The notes under the pieces are model-generated. The model saw only the letters and a list, made by a program, of their open reading frames with translations, was not told the origin of the DNA and made no database searches. The position numbers were made by a program, and so were the translations under genes. 64,000 nucleotides of DNA from Rostrohypoxylon terebratum (taxonomy: Eukaryota; Ascomycota; Sordariomycetes; Xylariales; Hypoxylaceae), in assembly GCA_022497145.1 (NCBI GenBank), contig MU385862.1, forward strand, positions 496,001 through 560,000. The letters are read 5' to 3'. Positions 11,678-23,534 of the stretch are shown one piece after another (position 1 is the first letter of the stretch; each line of letters begins with the position of its first letter).

Positions 11678-14600
11678 CTAGTGCATGCGTTTTAACTCCT
11701 CGACCAAACTTCGTAGGGCTTCGACATCAGGACCTAACCCTGCGCAAATCTCCTCCTGGGTCTTTTCATCGATATCTAAGAACCGTTCAAGAAATTCTCC
11801 GTCGATGAATCGGAAAGGCCCCTCTGACTCCTTCTCCTCGTTTCTAAAAGACCGGTATCTCGAGAAGAGTATGTTACCGGTAGTCTCCACGTACTCGTTG
11901 AGTTTGGCTTGGAACCGAATCATAAGATCCTGGTACTCTGGTGTGATAAGACCGAATAGATATACGCCTCCGTCGACCTGTTGTGCAAGCTATTAGTGTC
12001 TAGACTTATTAAAGTACGCCAACTAATCAAATCGACATGATTAACTTACCGTGCCGATGAATGCATGTGGTGTAATGATAGCAGTATCGCTTGCCTCGAC
12101 GGTGACTTTCTGTATCCTATTGACCGTCTCTCCCAGATTCATCTCACTGGTCACTTCCATGCGTTTCTTATCTTCCAACGTGACACCATCCAAATTTCTT
12201 CTCAAGACTAACAGATTGCCATGTGAGTCCGCTTCTAACCACAGATCCTGGTCTATGGGGCAGACGGCTGTGGCCCAGACAGATCGGTAATGTCTAGCTA
12301 CCTCGACGAGTCTTGCGCCGTGGGCGTCGGTAGGAGGTATAAACTCGAGCAAAGTCATCGACTTCATGAGATCGGCAACCGCGATGATATTACCCTCGAT
12401 TGCTATGTCCATCGGATACGTAGCCGGCCGAAAAGATGTAATTTTGTGTAACTCGGCGGTCGTTGACGACGTCTCCGTGTACGAGTACATGACAACTGTT
12501 TTTGTCAAGGCTGCAACAATCATGTCATCTAAGACGCGTAGACACCGACACGCGCCTTTCAAATTTCGACTGGTGACAAGATACGGAGATCTGTCGCTGT
12601 CAACTCCAAGGACCAAAATCCGTCCTCGAACGCCATCGTCTTGTTCCCCGCCATTGCTACTTAGATAGGATGTGCCAACGATAAACCTCTCGACTAGATC
12701 TCCATATGAATTGGGAAGTTCAGCTCGAATCACCGCCTCCACCATTTCCACTCTAGATGAGCTATCTAGAGGAAAGCTACCGAGCTGGCTGAACACGACC
12801 TCATCGACCAGGTCGAACGAGTTTGTGATAATTTCTTCATTGTTCTTCACTTCTCTGTGGAAGCAACCAAGACCAAACGCCCGTTCGTTACGGGAATACG
12901 CTATACGACGGATAGTTTTCCCCATGGGTAATGTTTGTACATGTGTCCGCCGCTCTGTATCGATTATGGAGATCTTGATTTCATTCTCTGTCGCAACGGC
13001 GATGGAGTTTGGGAAAGCTTCCGAGTCGAATAGGCACACACAGCTTGCATCATCGGCCGTAACTGCGGAGTAGATTATTCTACCATCTGCTCCGTATATT
13101 AAGCTTGGATGTTCGCTCGTTGCGAATACATTATAAATTCCGGGTGTCTTAGGAAGCAGTTGCAACTTGGCTTGTCTTGTCCCTAGCACGATACTCTTTC
13201 GCCCAGAAATAGAAAAGTCGGATTTAGAGACGTTAAATGTAATAACATAGCCGTCTTCCATGGCCACAAATAACGTCGGCCCGGAAATATCTCGAGGGAG
13301 AATTTGCGCGAGCGCAATATCTCTTGGTATAGAAGCGTTATTGTCCTTTCGTCGCAGGGTTTCCCCATGAATTGACTGTAGGGTTTTTAGATCGATGATG
13401 GATATTGTTCCTGATTTCCAAAAACCAACGACGCCAATATTGGGGTATTCGGGAGGTAAATGGATGCAAGCAATCTGATCCTTTTCCTCTAGATCATTAT
13501 CTGCCACACGCACTATATCTTGTTGTACTTGTAGTGATATGACGACTCTTCCGTCGACGGAGAGAAGGACCCATTCGTCATTTGCTGAGACGTTTGTGAT
13601 CTGTCCCTCGGCTGGTCTCCATGTCGATACAACGATACCATCCTCCACATCGACAAGCAGAGCGCTATTTGTTGTTATCTGAAGAAGTCGGCTGTTTGGC
13701 AAATTTCGGGCCAACAGAGTCTGTTCGCTGAATATCATTCCTTTAAACTCTTCGATCTCTTCAACTTCGCCTGCAGGATTGAATTTGAAGAATCGAGTTT
13801 CTGTTAAGAAGGAGACTACTAGCGTGTCGGTCTTCGATGTTCCGTCTGACTGCAGAGAGAATAGTGCTCGAACGTTCGTCATGTCGGCCAGGACTCCAAC
13901 ATCATCTAATCCAACACCACTTCTCACGCTCCGTAGACTCCCGTCCTTATAGACACCGCTCCCAGTGACAATCCTCGCCTGGCCGGAAGAGTATTCGTTA
14001 GTAGTCTGTCCTTCTCCCTCGCGATTACCCATGTCCATGATGTTGAGATCCACTATTGGGCCAATACTGTTGAGCGTCTGGATTAGTTGTATGGACTTGG
14101 ATTCACCCAGATCAACACGGAAAACTTGTGAGTCGCCATAGTGAGATCCCACAAATAGAATATTATTTCCTAGATAGACGAGGCTATTGGCTCTTGACGT
14201 GACCCCAATCTTGGTCATCTGCAAGTCAGTCACCACGGCTCCGTCAAGAAGTATTTCGAGTAACCACAAGGCTCCGTAGTCGTCCCCGATGAAGTAATGT
14301 GAGACATCATATTCCGCCCACGCAACAAAGATGGAAGACTCTGGCAGTGAGGCTTCGACGGTTTTCTTGGCAGCATCGTCGTAGTAAAGTAGGCGGGTTT
14401 CGCCAACGACAATGACACCGCCAAGTTGGGCCCGCGCGGTAGATGCGTTTCGTATGATATAACGCTTCTGGTCCCCCTCGCCACGACCAACGGGTATTAG
14501 TATAGAAGCGCCGGGGTCTGGGGCATCTATACAATCAACTTGGTCGCGAACTTCAAATCTGGAGACCTCTGTGTTTTTGTCATCTGAAGTCAAGCGATAT

Positions 14601-15282
14601 GTGACCAGTCGACAATCTGGCATACCGGTTCGGGATTGGTGTAAGAAGGCAATCTTGGGGTGGCCGGTCTCGACGTGTAGGAAAGTTACTGATTTGATGA
14701 AAAGCTCGGAAACCCGTATCTGATCCATCCAGTGTAGGTTCTGTCTCTTGCTCTTAACCGTGTGCATTCGTAAGACATTAATCACACCTTCCCAGAGAAG
14801 AACGGCCATGAATCGGCCGGTCGGGTCGACGGCACACATATCTTGACTTTGGGCATCGCGTGAATGCTTCTCATGGATATCAAAGAACGAATCTATTGTC
14901 TCTAATTTTCCATCAGATGTATTCCAACCGAACGTAAAGTAATGGAACCTCTGGGTTCCCACGAAGATTAGCTCTGTGTCGGCATCGCGGGGTCGGAGTT
15001 TTTGTAAGATGGAAATAGTTCCGTTGACAGTTTTCGTATCCGTGAGCACCAGTGTACCGTAGTCATCGAGTTTCCAGATCTCTAGGCGATTAGTTTTGCT
15101 GCAAGAGGTTAGCCTTCCTTCATCATTACGTCGTGCATGAGCTTTTGTGCTCTTGCGCGCTTGTGCTTGTGCTTAAGAAAGACCCACGCAAGAATGAGGC
15201 ATTCCTCCTCTCCAGGAAACAGGTTAACTTGCAGCGCATGCCGGACGCTGTTAGGCCTATGAATAGGCGCTATGTAAGCCAT
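11678..15282 (-). CDS. DDB1: DNA damage-binding protein 1 (DDB1/CPSF-A family), 3 exons
   Basis: Adaptor of CUL4 ubiquitin ligases, recruiting substrate receptors in UV-damage repair and chromatin regulation. Exons 15282-15188, 15098-12050 and 11977-11678 give 1147 residues, close to the about 1140 of animal DDB1. The N-terminus reads MAYIAPIHRPNSVRHAL and continues across intron 1 (GTGGGT...GCAG, 89 nt) into AKTNRLEIW. The middle is a long single-exon chain of beta-propeller repeats (IGPIVDLN, TFRPATYPMDIA-like blades, GVVGFWKSGTISI). The C-terminus has the helical tail FIDGEFLERFLDI...LVEELKRMH, which matches the DDB1 signature. Cleavage/polyadenylation factor CPSF160 and splicing factor SF3B3 are the related alternatives, but length and tail favour DDB1. 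Confidence 0.94.
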
Positions 15283-16938
15283 TTCGTACGTTTCGCATTG
15301 TTCGTGCGAACTACGATATAGCCTACTAGTTTTGTATTATGTATGGTAAAGAATTGTACGGGAGAAAGGAAGCTTCAGTGGAATGGAATTTGTTGGTGGG
15401 AGGTTTGAATGGATGATGTAACGCGACCGGTGATAAGCTACTAAAACTGCGGAGATTAGGTAGCCTTACATAGTAGTACGTAGTATTGTACAATACAATA
15501 TAGCAGTATTTGCCAGGGCGGTTCAGCAATTGATATGCTGTAAAGCTCTACTTCTCCACTGTTCCTTCTAAGCAAACTCCCTAAAGAAACCTCTACACTA
15601 GGTACAGTTCTTTGCACTTTGCACTTTCCAAGTCAATTCTTTTTCTGAGAGAAAGAGCTCCATTACTTAGGACCAAAGGTACAGAAGGACAGATCCGAGC
15701 TGCATGTGATATTTTTAAGCTTTGAACAGATGTATGGGGTACATATGCATGTACTTTCAATGTTTGTTGAAATACCTTACCTAGTACATAGTGGACGCCT
15801 ACCTACTAGTACCTACTACTAGTAGGCCCTAGGTACCTAATAGTGTCAGAAAGCAGCCTGGAGTGTCCTGCCGAGACGTCCGTTATTAATAGTGAGTGCA
15901 AAATCTCATCATGATCCCTTCGTTGATCTCATCATGATTTATTAGCCCAATTTTACCGTCCTCTCACCATGGCCTAGTATTCTACACACTTTTTATAGCG
16001 GAAATCCACAATACAGTCCAATTTTCACTAGAGTATAGCCAGGACCCAGTTCCACGGATAAGAAAAGCGGTATGGGGTTGCTTTGCCAGGAGGAACCATG
16101 GAAGATATTAAAATCTAGCCCGCATACATGTGAGCCAGGGAGCTGGGAAAGCTTGACTTACAACCAAGAATCAACGAGAATATGGTAGCTATGATGAAGA
16201 TTGATGTAAGATCGATATGTCTACGAGTCAAGTCCTTCAATAATGGTTGCCAGAACCTGCAATATATAATATAGTGCTGTTGCTCAACTCCTAAAATCCT
16301 ATGGAATCCGATGCAGAATCTGGAATTTTGAACGACTACAGCATACCTCATATATCATATTAAAAATGCAATTACTCAACTTTCTACTATTAGGCCTTGC
16401 TGCAGAGAGCCAGCAAGCCGTCCTGAAGTTAGGTCAAGACCAAAAGCATGGTCTGCAACACTGGGGTTGGAATATAAACCAGGCTCATTGTGTAAGCTAG
16501 CTATCGCTACCAAGTCGATGATCTCGTCAAAGCTCACTATTCCATAGATCATGTGTGTTGAAAACCAAAAGACCCAACCTGGTAATTACACTGGGAGTTT
16601 CGTGATTATAAACGAGTAATACTCCCTGATTACCCCCTTTTCTACACATCAGAGTCGTGGTAGACTGACATTCATGAATTATTAGAGCTGTAAATCGATG
16701 CGATCACCAGGGCCCATGTCAACACTTCGACTACCTGAACACTTTCCACTATGGCTGGGCGCCGCCAAACGCGGTGCAGGCAGCTCGGAATGTCTGGGGT
16801 TGGGGTTCGTGAATGAATTGGCGTGTCCGGGAGGTTGTGAAACAGAATGCTACCATCAAGTCTATTCCCCTCGATCTATTGGGTTAAGAGACAAGACGAT
16901 CTCACCAACTACGCCTCATCTAGGAACACTTAGCTCAA
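15283..16938. other. Intergenic, DDB1 promoter and gene-free DNA
   Basis: 1.65 kb without a credible gene. Contains a dense cluster of ACCTACTAGTACC / CCTAGGTACC motifs at 15798-15840. Confidence 0.5.
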
Positions 16939-18363
16939 TCATGTATCTAATTTCAAAGAAAGAAGTTTCATACATTTCAATCGAACTCGCCAAAGCCGTT
17001 GTTGAGCGCCGATGAAGAGCTCTCCGGGTAGCCCGAAACATAGACTCGTACACCCTCCTAAGCCCCTATCAGTAGAAGTTTATCATAGGCATGGCGGATA
17101 GAAATTTATGCGATGCTCATGAAAGGTATCAAAAACGAATGTATGTTTACTTACCAGGTATCTCGATCAGTCCCAGGGCCAAGCCCCCTGGACTCCAAAC
17201 TTCAACACCATCTCCACACGCAGCAAACACATTGCCTTTGTCATCACAAACCACCGCTGTTGGTACGCCTTCTTTGGCGTATGCGAAAACACGTTTGTTG
17301 GTTGCGAATAGAGAGCCAGATTTGCGTGTAACATCAAAGGCGTAGATGGTAGCCGGTCTGTAGATCTGTCAATCATGATATACCTCTTGGTAAATAGGAA
17401 ACAAAAACAATAGGTATACCCTGGCAGATGATTATTCTTATTGCGATGAACCGCTCCGGTGTCGGTGATATACAAGGTGGTTTCTTCAACGTTCGGTCTA
17501 CCCAGTGCTATTCCCGTAGGTCTGACAAAGCCATCCGCGACGACACGCAGATCTTCGGTTTTGGGATCGTATCGGTACACTTGATTCGGCAGTTCCGGCT
17601 TGGGCCTGATCTCTTGTTCGAAGCCGATAGACGTATCAGTAAACCACAAGCCGCCGTCCGCATCTTCGATCACGTTCTGGATGGAGTTGAAAGGTTTATG
17701 GAAGTAGCTAGTTAGAAAGGGTATCGGTGGTCTTCCGGAGGGCATATACCAGAGACCGCCGGATTCTAGAACTTGAGTGCCCTGAGAACAGTACAACACT
17801 CCGTTCTGGTAACGACAGGCACCTGCGGGCATGGGCATATTGGAGGGTGGCCGTAGCTTCACCCACTCAACCTCACTGATGGCTTCGTTAGGGCCGCGGC
17901 GGAGAGATACCTTCGATATCAAGATCGCCGGCAATGATGAGCTGCTGGTAGACTGTAGTAGATCCGACATGATATAAAGCTCATCCTTGTCTGGTAGATA
18001 TGTGCATCCATTGTGGAAGAATGGTTTTTTCGACGAGTCGTCTGAAGAGAGTAAGAGTGACCACTCGGGGCTTGAATCCGGTTCACGGCCGGCGATCTTT
18101 TCGAAGCCCGGATGGTACTGTTTAAATATGATATTGTTTGCAGTCGGTAATAACTTCCTGTCAACGCTCGTTTTAGCATTCAAGAGAGCTTTAGCCGTAG
18201 GGGCAAGTGACGGCTAACATAGATGGTTTGGTTCCTGGACCAAAATCTATAATCTAAGAACGCTGCTTAGTATGTGGCGGGGTCCTGGTCAGAAGGTGAT
18301 TGATACACATACATGCATTAGTGCGCTCCATGATTTGATATCTTTCTTCTTTATAGACGTCAT
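16939..18363 (-). CDS. SMP-30/gluconolactonase-like beta-propeller protein, 4 exons
   Basis: Six-bladed propeller of the SMP-30/gluconolactonase family, which hydrolyses lactones or related esters with a bound divalent metal; the exact substrate is unknown. Exons 18363-18313, 18213-17420, 17357-17155 and 17057-16939 give 388 residues, each junction in phase. The core shows HNGCTYLPDKDELYI, PAGACRYQNGVLYCSQG, NVIEDADGGLWFTD, GFVRPTGIAL, LYITDTG, PATIYAFDV, GVPTAVVCDDKGNVFAACGDG and the C-terminal GELFIGAQQRLWRV. The tiny first exon (17 codons from ATG 18363) is inferred from a good ATG context and an in-phase GTATGT...TTAG intron. No clear signal peptide, so cytosolic location is likely. Confidence 0.85.
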
Positions 18364-19747
18364 TTTGATGGAATTCGCGTGTTGGTTTCTTGAAAAAGTG
18401 TTGTGTTTGTGAGATGCATTCGTAATGCCAACTTGGAAAGTGGTAGATATAGATATTGTAGATATGGGTGGACTAGCCCACCTGGGACCTGGGCAGTGCT
18501 CAGGGTGTCAATGAATTGTTAGATTGACACAGCGAGGTAATTCGGCATAATTGTTGCCTGAAATATAGTAGGACAATAGGCAGCCCATCTGCTTACTTTC
18601 GTCAACTAAAACTATTGTTATTGTTTTGAATCGACTTCACCGTCACCGTTTATTATGCCAAGATTCTAGATATCATCACACAAACATTCGCCATTGGCTC
18701 CGAGCACCCCCAAAATGAAGGAGATACCATGTAGGTTGACCATATGAGTATATACTTATTTACATACCACAGAAACTGGCGTTTCAAAATGGTAGACTGG
18801 CGTAGAAGAAATGTCTAGATCCGCTATTGGTATTGCCACCTGGATACGCTTCTTAGCAGTGCGAAGTCGAAGCCGAAGTGGTGAAATGCATTAGACAGAG
18901 CTAACATTACGTCTATCGTCGTCACACAGATTGAATTGCCTAGTTATGGTCTTATTGTTTGAAGTCAACATAACTTTTCTGTGTATTTGAGATAACGCTG
19001 GCGTCTTTTATGCCAAAGTCATATGATACGGTGGAGCTCAGGAAGAACTGGGCTCAAGGCTTCGACTGGTTGGTGTCGTCTCAGTATCTTGTGGCAAGGG
19101 CTATTCTGCCACTACTCCGTAAGGCCGAGTGAGGTCGAGCGATCATGATTTCCAGCGCTCGAGGAAACTTAGCTAGAAATAAATGTCTCGAGGTAAGAGA
19201 TCTTTGAACCGGACTAGCCTAAGAAATTAGCAGATAATGGATTTGAAGATGTTTCCTGTGCAGCATATGCTGTACAACTGCTCCAAAGCCACCTTGAACC
19301 GAATTTCGGAACGCCGAAATAAGGTAGGTGGCTAAGGAGATGAATAGAATCACTTTCTCGGCAGTACATCCAGGTTACTGCTGAACCGCCTTCAAGAATT
19401 TGGGGTATCAAGGATACGCTTGAAGGGGCCGAGGTCACAGCGTCACTGCGAGACTGTTAGAGTCGAGGCGCACGGAAATACCATCAGGTACATGTTTAGG
19501 GTTTGAGCAAGGCAACTTCCACTAGGTCCCTTGGTGAATGTAGGATTTCGTCTATTCCATCTATGTCGCCTGTGGACGCCTGTAGACGCAAGTCCGAGAG
19601 CAATATCACAAAAAGACTTCTTGCGCATCGGAATGTGGAGCGGATATCATTGCTCTATCGCAGGTTTGCTGCTCTCATTGTGACCATATCTATATGTACA
19701 GTCGACCAAATTTCCAGGCCGATATGATGTCTCCTAGGTAATCAAAT
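18364..19747. other. Intergenic
   Basis: About 1.4 kb; two open frames on the minus strand (19214-19438, 19443-19628) have no recognised motif and are separated by a stop. Probably non-coding. Confidence 0.4.
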
Positions 19748-20097
19748 CTAGTGCTTCGCCGCCTTCTCGTCCGCGTCGGCCTGCTTTAAGAAGTTCCTGC
19801 GATATGTTAGTACGGCATTGGCGCGGGATATTCGGAGATTCGTACTGAATGAAGTCGGCCTCGTCGGGGGTCGATGCGTTAATGGGAGGTGTCTGGTTGA
19901 TCTTCTTGTTTCCGCCTCCTCTTAAGGCAAGAAAGCTTCCACCGAATAATGTGGCGAGAACACCCATTGCTAGCTAGACAAGGAAACATTTAGTATTGCG
20001 ATGTTGGCCATAATTGAATCGGAGATTGAGATTTGGTGAGGAGACTCACGTAGTGGGAGCCAACTTGGCGACCCATTATATTGTACATAGCAACCAT
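19748..20097 (-). CDS. ATP19: Mitochondrial F1Fo-ATP synthase subunit k
   Basis: Small inner-membrane subunit involved in dimerisation of the ATP synthase. Three exons, 20097-20050, 19973-19846 and 19796-19748, encode 74 residues. Sequence order: MVAMYNIMGRQVGSHY, a single transmembrane segment (MGVLATLFGGSFLAL), then PPINASTPDEADFIQ and the Lys-rich end NFLKQADADEKAAKH. All of this matches fungal subunit k. Introns are 76 and 49 nt, GT-AG. It is easily missed by ORF finders because the middle exon alone looks like a 77-codon frame. Divergent from the MTFP1 gene. Confidence 0.92.
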
Positions 20098-20710
20098 TTT
20101 GACGGTATTGACGAATTGACTCCGTGCGATTGGGTATAGGCAAGGCGCTGGTAAGGAATCGACAAATGCGAAATAATCGAGAGGGTGTTTAAAGCTGTCA
20201 AAATAATGCTCAATAATGAATAGGTACTCAAAGTCTCAAACTGCTCAAAGCTCCGAATTGAAATCCCCAATCCTGTTCTAGCCCAGATAGGCTTAGTCAG
20301 AGTGGGCAAAACGGTAAATTAGTCTAATTCGTCAGAATTATTTCGACCAGTGCCGGGGTTTATCCGCCGTAATATCTCGGCTTTGATGGAAAGATTATCA
20401 ACCGGACAAGGGGAGGATCGTCCGAATGCCGATAAATAGCGACGTCACCAAGCTCATGCCGTCGCAACCTGCGCTAATAGCTACAGCCTACAGGTGCTAC
20501 GGTACTACCGAGCTTCTTATTCTCTCCAGCATTTTCAAGGTTCTTACTAAATCTCGTCATACCGTCATACCCCAACTGCGGAAACCCTCAAAATCTTATT
20601 TCATATTTGTGTTCTTCAATTCTTCAATTCTCGAATTCTCCAATTTTCATCTCCGCTCGTTAAACTCCCCTTCTTATGATAATAAATTACTGCAGTTGAT
20701 CTGTGCCAAG
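20098..20710. promoter_or_regulatory. Shared divergent promoter of ATP19 and MTFP1
   Basis: 613 bp between the start codons of two nuclear genes for mitochondrial inner-membrane proteins transcribed away from each other. An open frame runs into MTFP1 from 20426 but shows no conserved protein upstream of the ATG at 20711. Confidence 0.5.
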
Positions 20711-21660
20711 ATGTTCTGGGGGAAAGGACCCGACAAATCACAAGCTTCGCAAGAGAAGCAACCCGAAGTCCCGCCAGCCGATCCTCGAAAAGATGCCACG
20801 CAATTCGACCCCGACAAGCTCCCGGAGAGGCGCGAGCTGCCGAAGAGCCTGCAGAACATCGTGGATAAGTCAGACAGGGACGACAATTTCTTTGATGAGC
20901 TTGTAGAGGGATAGTGCGTCTCTCCGTGAGGCCTGTCTCGTGACGACATAGCCAGCCGGACTAACCTTGCTAATTGTACAGTGCACCCGATTCTACCGAA
21001 TCCAACGTCCGATATGCCGCCTACGCGAACAGACTGCGAACCGTTATGCTCTCGGCCCACCGTTATGTGGCGTATACTTCAGATATAGGAGAATCTTTTC
21101 GACCCGTCGCACATCCGTGGCTAGTGAGGAGTGCCTACGGTATATCGTGGGCATACATCTTAGGTGATGTCTCGTACGAAGGTTACAAGGCTTATTGGCA
21201 GAACCAGCGCATATTAAACCCCCAATTGGTGCTCTCGGCCAAGGCACAGAAAGCCACCGGATTATCCAACACGGCACCTGCGGATACTAAGCCTGGCGTC
21301 ATATCACCGTTGGAAGATTACAGGACCGTCATGGTGCAGAGAGGCATATTCCAGAGTATCGCTTCCATGGGACTTCCTGCGTTCACCATACACAGCGTAG
21401 TCAAGTACTCGGGAAAAGCTATGAAAGACGTGAAGAACAAAACGCTTAGAGTATGGGGTCCCATAGGACTCGGTCTATCCGTGGTCCCGTTCCTGCCCGC
21501 GCTATTCGACAAACCTGTTGAAAATGCTGTTGAGCTATTGTTCCATGCGGGCTTCGCCGCATACGGCGGAAAGGAATATGTTGGTGATTCTCCGGAAACC
21601 GGACGGGAGGCGGCTTTGGCACACAAGCCCAAGCCCAAGATCAAGGAAAAGGAATTGTAA
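20711..21660 (+). CDS. MTFP1: Mitochondrial fission process protein 1 (MTFP1/MTP18 family)
   Basis: Integral inner-membrane protein family needed for normal mitochondrial division. Exons 20711-20913 and 20982-21660 give 293 residues. The intron (GTGCGT...ACAG, 68 nt) joins FFDELVEGY to APDSTESNVRYAAY. Core signature: RYAAYANRLRTVMLSAHRYVAYTSDIGESFRP, then AYGISWAYILGDVSYEGYK, and later IFQSIASMGLPAFTIHS and VWGPIGLGLSVVPFLPALFDKPVE, with several hydrophobic segments. The N-terminal 65 residues are charged and low-complexity; the C-terminus ends in a Lys-rich tail. The start ATG at 20711 was chosen because it opens the typical MFWG... N-terminus. Confidence 0.92.
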
Positions 21661-21971
21661 GGTTACGGAAGCTAGGGAAAAGGGCGAAATTGTGGTTATC
21701 ACGGCGTATGGGAATGGAATTTCTCTACTTCCCAGTCACTTGTATTCGAAACTACTGAAGCTTGGATTGGGGGTGGGGGAGGGCCACATGGTATCGCGAG
21801 ATTCGTATACTGAGCAACGAGGCTCCGTCTATATCAGCTCCTTAAATGTAAATAAAATCACTACTACCACCAGCTCTCGCAAGGTATATATGTCGCCTTC
21901 GAAATGCAATGCTCATCAACGCCATCCATGCCTTCCATAATGCAATCCGTCATATCTCGTAAAAACGTTCC

Positions 21972-22913
21972 TCACATCTCTATCAAATCAGGTGGCGGCC
22001 CGATTCCTCGCAGCAACACGATTGTATTCCCACTAACCAGCGCCGAGCCCACCTTCTCGTTAAATTCTAGCACCCGTCCACCCTCGACGTGAAACACCCT
22101 CAGTTTATCCCTCTCCTCGGAAGACTGGTTATTCACGTTCTCGATCTGCAAGCTCTTAGCCGCAGCATCCAACACCCTTCCAATGACCCAGTCCTTCGAG
22201 TAAAAGAACTCGCCCTTGTAGTTCTTCGCCGTCGTGGTCTCCGCCTCCGCCTCCACGTATAGATAAACCCTCTTCTCCGGAGCCAGCTTCGCGTCTCCCT
22301 TCGCCGTCTTCTTCAGCTTGTTCACGGCGACCAAGCGCGCGGACGCCGTGGTGGGCTTCGGCTTCGGCAGCGCGCGGCTCGCCGTCTCCCGCTTGGCGGC
22401 GCCCCACGCCTTCAACCTGGCGAACGCGGATCGCGTCTGCTCGGCCACGTCGAACTGGGCGGGTCGCGCGCCGATGGGGACGAGGTTCTGGCAGTCGTGC
22501 TCCTCGCGCAGCCGGTGCTTGAGGCAGTAGTCCCGGTTGCAGCCCGCGCAGTGCACGCCGGGCACCAGCGACGTGCCGACGACGGTCTTGCAGTCGGGCG
22601 CCGCGCACGGCTTCTGGCTGACTAGGTCGCGCATGCGCTTGCCCTCGCCCGCCGACGGCCGCGCCAGCTGCGCCTGCCGCCTGCGCTCGGCCCAGGCGCC
22701 GGCGTGGGCGCACTGGTGCGCGGACTCGGTGCGGTGGTCGAGGCAGAACGTCTTCTTGCAGGATTGGCAGAAGAAGGGCAGGAAGTCGAGCTGATTGCAG
22801 TACTCGAGCTGGCAGTGCTTGCCGATCAGCGTCGCGTCAGCGGCGCCGGTGTCTTTGTCCATCTTCACGTAGCTCGTGTCGTCGTGCGGTTCGGATGTAG
22901 ATGAGGACGCCAT
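21972..22913 (-). CDS. AN1-type zinc-finger protein with ubiquitin-like tail (ZFAND1/Cuz1-like)
   Basis: Single exon, 313 residues. Two AN1 fingers are visible: HCQLEYCNQLDFLPFFC...CKKTFCLDHRTESAHQC near residues 33-67, and PCAAPDC...HCAGCNRDYCLKHRLREEHDC near 105-145. A ubiquitin-like fold region (YLYVEAEAET...RVFHVEGGRVL...NTIVLLRG) forms the last 90 residues. This architecture matches ZFAND1/Cuz1, cofactors that bring Cdc48/p97 and the proteasome to stress granules or arsenite-damaged proteins. Its coding DNA is notably GC-rich in the middle (22300-22750) compared with its neighbours. Divergent from RAD4. Confidence 0.88.
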   Translation of the reverse strand: MASSSTSEPHDDTSYVKMDKDTGAADATLIGKHCQLEYCNQLDFLPFFCQSCKKTFCLDHRTESAHQCAHAGAWAERRRQAQLARPSAGEGKRMRDLVSQKPCAAPDCKTVVGTSLVPGVHCAGCNRDYCLKHRLREEHDCQNLVPIGARPAQFDVAEQTRSAFARLKAWGAAKRETASRALPKPKPTTASARLVAVNKLKKTAKGDAKLAPEKRVYLYVEAEAETTTAKNYKGEFFYSKDWVIGRVLDAAAKSLQIENVNNQSSEERDKLRVFHVEGGRVLEFNEKVGSALVSGNTIVLLRGIGPPPDLIEM

Positions 22914-23534
22914 GGTTGCGGGTGGTTTTGGGGGGAGGGTTTATATGGCAGGCTCTTAGGTTGAAACTGGGGGTACGTAAGTACGGATTACTATGGTACG
23001 TAACAGGCGTGTGAGCGGCAAAAATGAGTGTGAGAAGGATGAAAATCAAAGAAAGTTATGGCAGGCAGAGGAGAAGTCGTAAGCGTGGTGATCGTGGTGG
23101 ATGGCGAAGTTGATGATTAAGTGATCCGGCGGAATAATCTGGAAGGGGCTGGTTAGCGAACCTACCAGGTCCTATCTACCTACCTTAGGGGTTGTTCAGG
23201 TGTTCAGGATTGGTAGTGGCGGGGCTACAGGTGAGTTGAGGCTGAAAGTGCGCTGGACCTAGCGGCTACTTTAGGTCATTTCAGGTCCAACAAGCCTGGA
23301 GATAATATCTACCCCACTGGAACTAGTCCGGATTCAGGCTTTCATTGGAATTGGATGAGACCTGAATGTCACGGGATTTCGCGTTTTCGATGACGACAAT
23401 CAACTTTCGTCCTCCCCCAACCTGCTTCCCTTCATACAACCTAACTAGGGGTTAAGAATTTCTGTGTTTAATCAACTTGCCCGGCTCTAATTTTCTCAAC
23501 CTAATTTCTGAATGTATTTGTCAACACAGATAAG
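22914..23534. promoter_or_regulatory. Divergent promoter region of AN1 protein gene and RAD4
   Basis: 621 bp between the two start codons. No recognised site beyond short CTACCTACCTTAGG-type repeats near 23160-23190. Confidence 0.4.

Noticed and set aside
17167..17420. Read-through of the gluconolactonase-like frame past 17420
   Set aside because: Splicing at 17419/17358 gives GPATIYAFDV, the family sequence, whereas read-through gives unrelated residues.
20426..20710. N-terminal extension of MTFP1 from an ATG at 20426
   Set aside because: The added residues are not like the family, while ATG 20711 opens the usual N-terminus; the extension is more likely 5' leader.
22156..22713. 185-codon frame on the minus strand
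   Set aside because: Shadow of the AN1 zinc-finger gene in another frame; Arg/Ala/Gly runs reflect the GC-rich third positions of the real gene.
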